Origin: Murinocardiopsis flavida
Lineage (GTDB): Bacteria > Actinomycetota > Actinomycetes > Streptosporangiales > Streptosporangiaceae
Length of the DNA: 64,000 bases
Direction: 5' to 3'
Assembly: GCF_003014485.1 (NCBI RefSeq)
Contig: NZ_PYGA01000014.1
Coordinates: forward strand, 62,001-126,000
Part shown: piece by piece, positions 57,891-64,000 of the stretch
Numbering within the stretch: the first letter of the stretch is position 1
How the letters are laid out: each line of letters opens with the position of its first letter
Made by a program: the position numbers and the translations under genes
The notes under the pieces: model-generated
Seen by the model: the letters and a program-made list of their open reading frames with translations, nothing else
The model's database searches: none
What the model was told of the DNA's origin: nothing

Positions 57891-58108
57891 GCTGTTGGCG
57901 CGCCACGGGGGCGGGTGTCGGACCTGGGCGGACTCGGTGATGACGCAGGTCACGCCGGTGGCGGCTGTCCGCAAGGGAAAAGACAATTATGATCGGTCTA
58001 GTAGGAAATAGGGGGAGTCGACCCGATTCGCGGCCCTATGCCGCGCCCCGCTGTGGCCGATCCGCCCCCTCCTGCCTGCTCCGACACCGACTCGTAGGAA
58101 GCCGCACC

Positions 58109-58933
58109 ATGCGCCGCCTCGCCACCGTTGCCACGGCCACCGCCTTCGTCCTGGGAGCCGCCGCCTGCGGTGCCCCCTCCGAACAGGCCGGGTCCGGCTC
58201 GGACACGCTGCGCGTCGGCGCGACCGCCGTCCCCGCCGGCGAGGTCCTCGCGTTCGTCCGCGACGAGCTGGCGGCCGACGCGGGCCTCGACCTCAAGATC
58301 GAGGAGTTCTCCGACTACAACGCGCCCAACGCCGCACTCGCGGAGGGCGACCTCGACGCCAACCTCTACCAGCACGAGCCGTTCCTGAAGGACTACAACG
58401 CCAACAGCGGCTCCGACCTGGTGGCCGTCGGCGACGTCTACCTCCCGCCGCTGGCCCTGTACTCGGAGCAGATCACCGCCGTCGACGAGCTCGCCGACGG
58501 CGCCTCGGTCGCCGTGCCCAACGACGCGACGAACGAGTACCGCGCCCTCCTGCTGCTCCAGGAGGCCGGCCTGGTCACGCTCGCCGACGACGTCGAGGAG
58601 AGCACGTTCTCCCTCTCCGACATCGAGGACAACCCCAAGAAGCTGGACTTCAAGGAGCTCGACGCCGCCCAGCTCCCCCGCTCGCTGGGCGACGTGGACG
58701 CCGCGATCGTGAACGCGAACTTCGCGCTCGACGCCGGGTTGAACGCCGACGACGCCATCCTGAAGGAGGAGTTCGAGGGCAGCCCGTACATCAACGTGCT
58801 GGCCACGACGGCGGACCAGCGGGACGACGAGCGCATCGCGACCCTCGCCGAACTGCTCACCTCGGACGAGGTGACCGAGTTCATCGAGAAGGAGTACAAG
58901 GGCACCGTCATCCCGGTCGCCGCGGCCTCCTGA
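58109..58933 (+). CDS. metQ: MetQ/NlpA family substrate-binding lipoprotein
   Basis: 274-aa extracytoplasmic binding protein of D-/L-methionine type. Lipobox LGAAAC at about residue 20, mature domain with GATAVPAGEVLAFVRDEL, DLDANLYQHEPFLKDYN and AVPNDATNEYRALLLLQ, all typical of MetQ. The transporter genes metN and metI are not beside it. The start at 58109 gives a proper signal peptide. Confidence 0.9.
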   Translation: MRRLATVATATAFVLGAAACGAPSEQAGSGSDTLRVGATAVPAGEVLAFVRDELAADAGLDLKIEEFSDYNAPNAALAEGDLDANLYQHEPFLKDYNANSGSDLVAVGDVYLPPLALYSEQITAVDELADGASVAVPNDATNEYRALLLLQEAGLVTLADDVEESTFSLSDIEDNPKKLDFKELDAAQLPRSLGDVDAAIVNANFALDAGLNADDAILKEEFEGSPYINVLATTADQRDDERIATLAELLTSDEVTEFIEKEYKGTVIPVAAAS

Positions 58934-58952
58934 GCGCCCCGGCGCCCCCGGC

Positions 58953-58984
58953 GCCCGCGGCGGCCCCGGAGGGCCGCCGCGGGC
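58953..58984. terminator. Bidirectional terminator
   Basis: 14-bp stem GCCCGCGGCGGCCC / GGGCCGCCGCGGGC, loop CGGA, between metQ and the convergent fmdA. Confidence 0.8.
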
Positions 58985-58991
58985 ACCGTTC

Positions 58992-60239
58992 CTAGGACGT
59001 CACGCACACCTGGCCGCGGTCGGTCGGCACCGGGCCGCCGCGGCCCGGGCGGATGTCCTGGTCGAATATCTCGGTCGGCAGGTACAGCGAGCAGCACGCG
59101 TTGGGGATGTCCACGACGCCGCTGATCCGCCCCTCGATCGGCGCCGTTCCGAGGATCAGGTACGCCTGCTCGCCGGTGTAGCCCCACTTCTTCAGGTACT
59201 CGATCGCGTTCAGGCAGGCGTTGCGGTAGGCGAGGGTGGCGTCCATGTAGGCGTTGGTGTCGTCGCGGTGGTCGACGGAGATGCCGATGAACGACAGCCA
59301 CTCCGAGTAGCGGGGTTCGGAGCGCCCGGGGATGAACACCGGGTTGTTGTGCACGCCGTAGGTCGCCATGCCGTTCTTGATGACCTCCACCCGCAGGTCC
59401 ATGAAGCCGGCCATCTCGATCGCGCCGCAGAAGTTGATCTCGCCGTCGCCCTGGCTGAAGTGCAGGTCGCCCATTGACAGCATGGCTCCCGGCACGTGGA
59501 CGGGGTAGAAGACCCGGGACCCGCGGGTGAAGTTCTTGATGTCGTGGTTGCCGCCGTTCTCGCGGGGCGGGACGGTGCGCGCCCCGTCGGCGGCGACCCG
59601 CGCCGCCGCGGCGGAGTCGGCGCGACCGGCGAGGGTCTGGTCGGCGAGCGGGGGCAGCGCCAGCGGCGGCACCCGGTCGGGGTCGGTGGCGATGAGGGCG
59701 CGCTCGCGGTCGTTCCAGCGCGCGAGCAGGCCGGGCGAGGGGGCGACGCCCATGAGCCCGGGGTGCGAGATCCCGGTGAACCGCACACCGGGGATGTGCC
59801 GGGACGTGGTCTCGCCGCCGTGGAAGTCCCAGATCGCCTTGTAGGCGTCGGGGTAGTAGTCGGTGAGGAACCCGCCCCCGTTGATCTTGGCGAAGATCCC
59901 GCTGTACCCCCACCCCTGCCCGCACGTCGGGCCGTTCTGCTGCGGGATTGGACCGAGGTCGAGCAGGTCGACCACGAGCAGGTCGCCGGGCTCCGCGCCC
60001 TCGACCGCGATCGGGCCGCTGAGCATGTGGCAGCGGTTGAGGTCGACGTCGCGGACGTCGTTCGCGGAGTCGTTGTCGCCGATCTGGCCGTCGGTCCACT
60101 CGCGGCACTCCACCCGGAACTCCTGGCCGGACCGGGCGGTCGCGGCGGCGGGGATGTCGGGGTGCCAGCGGTTGTGGCCGGGCACGCTCTGCTCTGCCAT
60201 GGGCTTCGCGGGGTCGTGGCTGAAGAGGATCTCCGGCAT
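58992..60239 (-). CDS. fmdA: Formamidase/acetamidase
   Basis: 415-aa hydrolase (FmdA/AmdA family) releasing ammonia from formamide or acetamide. Blocks GDLLVVDLLDLGPIPQ, NGPTCGQGWGYSGIFAKINGG (cut here), HPGLMGVAPS, ENGGNHDIKNFTRGS, GDLHFSQGDGEINFCGAIEM and the VDIPNACCSLYLPTEIFD tail match it. ATG at 60239 chosen. Third gene of fmdB-amiS-fmdA. Confidence 0.94.
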   Translation of the reverse strand: MPEILFSHDPAKPMAEQSVPGHNRWHPDIPAAATARSGQEFRVECREWTDGQIGDNDSANDVRDVDLNRCHMLSGPIAVEGAEPGDLLVVDLLDLGPIPQQNGPTCGQGWGYSGIFAKINGGGFLTDYYPDAYKAIWDFHGGETTSRHIPGVRFTGISHPGLMGVAPSPGLLARWNDRERALIATDPDRVPPLALPPLADQTLAGRADSAAAARVAADGARTVPPRENGGNHDIKNFTRGSRVFYPVHVPGAMLSMGDLHFSQGDGEINFCGAIEMAGFMDLRVEVIKNGMATYGVHNNPVFIPGRSEPRYSEWLSFIGISVDHRDDTNAYMDATLAYRNACLNAIEYLKKWGYTGEQAYLILGTAPIEGRISGVVDIPNACCSLYLPTEIFDQDIRPGRGGPVPTDRGQVCVTS

Positions 60240-60320
60240 GGCGGTGCGCCTTTCTCTCGGATTCATGTCGCTCGGGTGCACGCGGGAACGTCGTGGGGGT
60301 GCGGCTCGGCGCCGGCGTGG

Positions 60321-60953
60321 TCAGCCGCCGGGCGCCGATGCGGCCGGGGCGTGCCCGCGGCCGCCGAGGAGGGCGGGGAGCAGGAGGGCGGCGGCGCCGA
60401 TCAGCGCCAGCGCCCCGGTGGTGATCGCCGCTGCGGGCGCCGCGGTGGGCGCCGGCCAGAGCCCGACGACCAGCAGCGCGCCGGGGACCGCGGCCGTGAC
60501 GACGCCGGTCACGATCGCGAACCAGCCCGTGAGGCGGCTGAGGCGCGCCGTGTCCAAGCCCAGGACCAGGAAGAAGAGGAACCACAGCACGGCCCAGTAC
60601 AGCCAGATCACGGCGAAGGGGCCGTCGCCGAGTGCGGCGCCGTTGTACACGGAGACCGCCACCGCGGTGACGGACACGAAGAGGGAGAACCAGCCGAGGC
60701 CGCGCTGGTCCCACGCCATGGCGGCGTTGATGCCGACCCACAGGTAGGTGAACCCGAACAGGTAGAGCGGCGCGGCCTCGAACACGGCCGCGGGGTCGTC
60801 GGCCCGGATGAGCAGGGCCGTGGGCACGACGACCTGGAGTCCGCCCACGAACAGGTTGAGCGGCGCGGCGCCCTTGGCGCTGACCACACCGAGCAGCAGG
60901 AGCCCGTTGAGGATCAGGACGGCGCCGACGTAGAAGAGTCCGACCGCGCTCAT
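60321..60953 (-). CDS. AmiS/UreI family amide or urea channel
   Basis: 210-aa inner-membrane protein with seven hydrophobic segments. GLFYVGAVLILNGLLLLG, FEAAPLYLFGFTYLWVGIN and FAVIWLYWAVLWFLFFLVLG are the AmiS/UreI signatures. It lets short-chain amides or urea into the cell for the amidase. ATG at 60953, seven bases after the zinc-ribbon gene. Confidence 0.9.
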   Translation of the reverse strand: MSAVGLFYVGAVLILNGLLLLGVVSAKGAAPLNLFVGGLQVVVPTALLIRADDPAAVFEAAPLYLFGFTYLWVGINAAMAWDQRGLGWFSLFVSVTAVAVSVYNGAALGDGPFAVIWLYWAVLWFLFFLVLGLDTARLSRLTGWFAIVTGVVTAAVPGALLVVGLWPAPTAAPAAAITTGALALIGAAALLLPALLGGRGHAPAASAPGG

Positions 60954-60961
60954 GGCGGCCG

Positions 60962-61240
60962 CTAGGGGCGCGGGAGGAGCGCGTGCCGGGGGTCCGCCGG
61001 GGCGGGCGCGGCCGCGCGGGCGGGCGGCACGGCGCCGACGACGTTCGGGTGGTCCGCCGTCGCCGCCGCGGTGTCGGCGGCGCGCGTCTGCCCGACGGAC
61101 AGCCGGGAGATCAGCGGGGCGGTGTAGGCGCGGGCCGCGGGGCGTCCGCACGCGCAGTCGATCCGGTCCGGGGCCGAGCCCATGGCGGCGGCGGCCGTGG
61201 ACTCATGGCGGTCGGGGCATCGGTACAGGTAGTTCACCAT
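60962..61240 (-). CDS. FmdB-like zinc-ribbon protein
   Basis: 92-aa FmdB-type putative regulatory protein encoded first in the operon. MVNYLYRCPDRHESTAAA and DCACGRPAARAY correspond to the two half-sites, but the usual CxxC pairs read CPDRH and CAC, so one Cys is His-shifted. AAAGGAGAT lies five bases before the ATG. Confidence 0.78.
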   Translation of the reverse strand: MVNYLYRCPDRHESTAAAAMGSAPDRIDCACGRPAARAYTAPLISRLSVGQTRAADTAAATADHPNVVGAVPPARAAAPAPADPRHALLPRP

Positions 61241-61265
61241 GGCATCTCCTTTCAAATAGCATTCC

Positions 61266-61304
61266 TTTTCAAATGAAAATGAATCAATTGAAAGTAAATG
61301 TCAA
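61266..61304 (-). promoter_or_regulatory. Promoter and operator of fmdB-amiS-fmdA
   Basis: Minus-strand TTGACA (61304-61299) is a perfect -35 box; CATTTT at 61281-61276 is the best -10 (17-bp spacing). TCAATTGA (61284-61291) and TTTTCAAATGAAAA (61266-61279) are palindromes overlapping it, as expected for a MarR-type repressor. The stretch is strikingly AT-rich. Confidence 0.65.
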
Positions 61305-61336
61305 GGGGGGTGCCGCGGTCCGGCGGCGGTGCGCCG

Positions 61337-62473
61337 TCAGAGGCGGGCCAGGATGTCGAACGCGGTGCCGTCGGCCTTCGCCAGGTAGACGTGCTGGCGC
61401 GCGTGCCCGCTGTGGAAGCGCATCGGACCCCGGGGGCTGTCGTAGCCGACCCGCTCGCTCACCGCCATGAGCTCCGGGATGGTGCAGTCGCGGGCGCCGT
61501 CGGCGAGGGCGGCGAGGGCCATCATCCCCTCGAAGCACGACTCGGCCATGTTGTTCAGCACGGGCGCGTCGGGCCCGTGCATGCGCGTATAGGCGCCGGA
61601 GAGGTCCAGTGCCGACTCGGTCGCGAGGGAGCGGAAGTAGGCCGCCGCCACGTACAGCTCCCGCACGGCGTCCGGTCCGCTGCCGAGCAGCATGTTCTCC
61701 TCCATCAGCGGGGTGAGCCGCCGCACCCGGTCGTGCATGGCGCGCGCGGCGAACGCCCGGTTGAAGTGGACGGCGTCCTGGCCGACGAGCAGCATCAGCA
61801 CGGTGTCGGCCCCGCTGCGCGCGACACGGGTGAGCACGCCGTCGAAGTCCTGGGTGCCCAGCCGGACGAACTCCTGCCCCACGACGTCGATGCCGAGGTC
61901 GCGGGCGTAGCCGACGACCGCCCGCGCCGTGCCCAGCGGCCAGATGTAGTCGTCGCCGACGATGTGGCAGGAGCGCATGGCGAGCTCGTCGCGCATCCAG
62001 CGCATGGCGGGCGCGATCTGGTCGGGCGGGGTCTCGCCGGAGCAGAACACGCCGTCGGCGTGCTCCCCGCCCTCGTACAGCGAGGTGTAGACGTAGGGGA
62101 CGTGCCCGCCGACGGCGGGCACGAGGTGCTGGCGGACCCGGGAGATGTGCCAGCCCGTGACGGCCTCGATGCCGCCGGCGGCGACGAGCCCGGCGACCTC
62201 TGACGCGACCGCGCCGACCGGGCGCCCCGCGTCGATGACGACAGGTCGGACGCGGCGGCCGCGGATGCCGCCCGCGGCGTTGAGGAGGTCCACCGCGACG
62301 TCGACCACCGCCTCGCACGAGGGGCCGAAGATCCCCGCCGGGCCGCGCAGCGGGATGACCACGCCCACGGGGAAGTCGCCGTCGGCGCGCGGCCGGTCGT
62401 GGGTGGGGCATCGGCACGCCACGTGGGGCACCTCGTCATTCCGCGCTCGGCCCGCTCGGGGCCGGGTGCGCAC
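61337..62473 (-). CDS. AmiC-like amide-binding protein without signal peptide
   Basis: 378-aa Leu/Ile/Val-binding-protein fold (Peripla_BP) related to FmdD and Pseudomonas AmiC. GVVIPLRGPAGIFGPSCEA, VTGWHISRVRQHLVPAVGGHVPYVYTS (cut), SGETPPDQIAPAMRW and AVVGYARDLGID are typical. The N-terminus has Cys residues (HVACRCPTH) and no signal peptide, so it is cytosolic like AmiC, the amide sensor. GTG start. AmiR-type antiterminator is absent; a MarR gene lies divergently. Confidence 0.85.
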   Translation of the reverse strand: MRTRPRAGRARNDEVPHVACRCPTHDRPRADGDFPVGVVIPLRGPAGIFGPSCEAVVDVAVDLLNAAGGIRGRRVRPVVIDAGRPVGAVASEVAGLVAAGGIEAVTGWHISRVRQHLVPAVGGHVPYVYTSLYEGGEHADGVFCSGETPPDQIAPAMRWMRDELAMRSCHIVGDDYIWPLGTARAVVGYARDLGIDVVGQEFVRLGTQDFDGVLTRVARSGADTVLMLLVGQDAVHFNRAFAARAMHDRVRRLTPLMEENMLLGSGPDAVRELYVAAAYFRSLATESALDLSGAYTRMHGPDAPVLNNMAESCFEGMMALAALADGARDCTIPELMAVSERVGYDSPRGPMRFHSGHARQHVYLAKADGTAFDILARL

Positions 62474-62489
62474 GTGCTGGTCTCCCGCT

Positions 62490-62512
62490 GAATGGAATAC
62501 TCTCGAATGGAA
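62490..62512. promoter_or_regulatory. Direct repeat in the AmiC/MarR divergent region
   Basis: GAATGGAA occurs at 62490-62497 and 62505-62512 (15-bp period), followed by AATATTC. This AT-rich core of the divergent gap is the likely site of the MarR protein. Confidence 0.45.
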
Positions 62513-62562
62513 ATATTCTTGGCAAGGCGCGGGTGTTCGGCGGGCAGGGCGGAAGGGGTGCG

Positions 62563-63027
62563 ATGACCGCAGCGGAGGGCGGCGGCGAGCAGGGCGGGCC
62601 GACCGCGTGGCTCGACCCGCTCCAGCTCCGCCTGGTCGCCGCGCACGCCGACGACCAGGCCGCCGATGCGCTGCGCGGCCACGACCTCACCGTCGACCAG
62701 TGGCGCATGCTGCACTACCTCGTCGAGCGCGGCGAGAGCACCATGGCGCAGCTCAGCGGCGGTCTCGGGCTGAGCGCGCCCACCACCACCCGCGTCGCCG
62801 ACGCCCTGGTGACCATGGCGCTCGCCTACCGCGGCGCCGACGCCGTCGACCGCCGCAGGGTGCTGCTGCGCCCCTCGCGCAGGGGCCGGGCCACCCACCG
62901 CGACCTCGCACCCGAGGTCCGCGCCGCCGAGTCCGCCGCGTTCTCGGGCCTCGCCCCCGCCGAGCGCGACACCCTGGCCGCACTGCTCAGCCGCGCCCTG
63001 GGCACGGCGCCCGACCCCGTCCGCTGA
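62563..63027 (+). CDS. MarR family transcriptional regulator
   Basis: 154-aa winged-helix regulator starting MTAAEGGGEQGG. LTVDQWRMLHYLVERGESTMAQLSGGLGLSAPTTTRVADALVTMALAYR and DRRRVLLRPSRRGRA (wing) are clear MarR. It diverges from the AmiC-like gene and probably controls the amide cluster. A GTG at 62533 gives ten more residues. Confidence 0.88.
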   Translation: MTAAEGGGEQGGPTAWLDPLQLRLVAAHADDQAADALRGHDLTVDQWRMLHYLVERGESTMAQLSGGLGLSAPTTTRVADALVTMALAYRGADAVDRRRVLLRPSRRGRATHRDLAPEVRAAESAAFSGLAPAERDTLAALLSRALGTAPDPVR

Positions 63028-63108
63028 GCCGCCCCGGGGCACCGGGCCCCGGAATACGCCGTGCGGAGACCGTTGTTGCGCGACAGTGAGACCGGGAGGA
63101 GCCCGACC

Positions 63109-64000
63109 ATGGCCGAGACCAAGGAGTTCAAGCGGTCACCCGCGCACTTCACTGACCGCATCACCGCCGACGCCCGCGACGGCTGGCCGGCCGAGCCGGG
63201 CCGGTACCGGCTGGTGGTCAGCAGGGCGTGCCCCTGGGCGAACCGCGCCGTCATCTCCCGGCGGCTGCTGGGCCTCGAGGACGCCGTGTCGCTGGCCATC
63301 ACCGACCCCATCCAGGACGAGAAGAGCTGGCGGTTCACCCTCGACCCCGGCGGCCGCGACCCCGTTCTCGGCATCGCCTACCTGGGCGAGGCCTACGCCG
63401 CGCGCGAGCCCGACTACGACGGCGGCATCAGCGTGCCCGCGGTGGTCGACGCGCCCAGCGGGCGGCTCGTCACGAACGACTTCCTCCAGATCACCCTCGA
63501 CCTCGCCACCGAGTGGGGGCCGCGGTACCGCGCCGGTGCGCCCGACCTCTACCCGGAGGACCGGCGCGACGAGATCGACGCGGTCAACGACGCGGTGTTC
63601 CGCGACATCAACAACGGCGTGTACCGGGCCGGGTTCGCCCACACGCAGGAGCGCTACGACGACGCCTACACGCGCCTCTTCGCCCGCCTCGACGAGCTCG
63701 AAGCGCGCCTGAGCACCCGCCGCTACCTGGTCGGCGACACCATCACCGAGGCCGACATCCGACTGTTCGCGACGCTGGTGCGGTTCGACGCGGTCTACCA
63801 CGGCCACTTCAAGTGCAACCGGACCAAGCTCACCGAGATGCCCGCGCTGTGGGCGTACTCCCGCGACCTCTTCCAGACCCCCGGGTTCGGCGACACCATC
63901 GACTTCGACCACATCAAGCGGCACTACTACCAGGTGCACACCGGCATCAACCCGACGGCGATCGTCCCCAAGGGGCCCGACCTGTCGGTCTGGCGCACGC
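63109..64000 (+). CDS. Glutathionyl-hydroquinone reductase-like protein (partial)
   Basis: Omega/Xi-class GST-like protein (EcfG/YqjG family), incomplete at the window edge (297 codons seen). The catalytic Cys is in VSRACPWANR; C-terminal helices begin with NDAVFRDINNGVYRAGFA, and RRYLVGDTITEADIRLFATL is typical. Actinomycetes use mycothiol, so this group may act as mycothiol-dependent reductase of quinone conjugates. GGGAGGAG is upstream of the ATG. Confidence 0.9.
   Translation, partial: MAETKEFKRSPAHFTDRITADARDGWPAEPGRYRLVVSRACPWANRAVISRRLLGLEDAVSLAITDPIQDEKSWRFTLDPGGRDPVLGIAYLGEAYAAREPDYDGGISVPAVVDAPSGRLVTNDFLQITLDLATEWGPRYRAGAPDLYPEDRRDEIDAVNDAVFRDINNGVYRAGFAHTQERYDDAYTRLFARLDELEARLSTRRYLVGDTITEADIRLFATLVRFDAVYHGHFKCNRTKLTEMPALWAYSRDLFQTPGFGDTIDFDHIKRHYYQVHTGINPTAIVPKGPDLSVWRT

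Noticed and set aside
57895-58108. Possible SAM riboswitch before metQ
   Set aside because: No recognisable SAM aptamer core or terminator stem; only an AT-rich patch is seen.
58438-60741. 767-aa minus-strand frame
   Set aside because: Out-of-frame shadow of fmdA and amiS joined to antisense metQ.

Overview
The window is a high-GC actinomycete chromosome segment. GTG/TTG starts, GC-rich third positions, DUF397/Scr1-type regulators, ECF41 sigma factor, DUF2469 and the rpsB-tsf-pyrH-frr-cdsA-rlmN order all point to Actinomycetia; a Nocardiopsis-like member of the Streptosporangiales is my guess but cannot be proven from sequence alone. No rRNA or tRNA gene was recognised.

Layout. 0.2-1.5 kb: lepB and a DUF2469 gene, normally followed by yraN-comM-dprA-xerC. 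Instead 1.7-23.9 kb is an accessory stretch: a divergent MurE-like ligase, an ECF41 sigma factor, a TetR/DUF998 pair, an MFS exporter, a PhyH/GntR module, a metalloid-type operon (flavoprotein, MFS pump, FAD monooxygenase) divergent from an ArsR-acetyltransferase fusion, an HTH-UTRA regulator, a MarR/VOC pair followed by an MFS remnant, and a whiJ/abaA-like developmental locus (HATPase, Scr1-type XRE regulator, three DUF397 proteins). Four tiny CRISPR loci (28-bp type I-E-like repeats, 33-bp spacers) sit at 7.7, 11.3, 17.8 and 20.1 kb, all in one orientation and without any cas gene in view; two share a leader.

24.1-32.2 kb carries the M23 peptidase on + and xerC, ridA, dprA, comM, yraN on -. 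Compared with the usual actinobacterial order this block is inverted as a unit between DUF2469 and rpsB. 33.1-43.6 kb is the conserved translation/lipid core (rpsB, tsf, pyrH, frr, cdsA, rlmN) with an MFS pump, a SUFU-domain protein, a VTT membrane protein and a class III aminotransferase. 43.8-49 kb: a small Cys-rich protein, a YqhA-like membrane protein, fruR-fruK-ptsH, and a secreted membrane-anchored protein. 49.2-58.9 kb: a large secreted GH92 mannosidase behind a LacI-type operator, a secreted phospholipase A2, hypothetical membrane proteins, OsmC, an SDR and a MetQ lipoprotein. 59-63 kb: an amide-utilisation cluster (fmdB-amiS-fmdA, AmiC-like sensor, MarR regulator). The window ends inside a glutathionyl-hydroquinone-reductase-like gene.

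Several intergenic regions hold repeats: a dispersed element at 32.4, 47.3 and 53.6 kb, a ~120-bp inverted pair at 19.1/19.8 kb, 32-bp degenerate tandem units at 55.3-55.5 kb and a 41-bp triplet at 47.2 kb.
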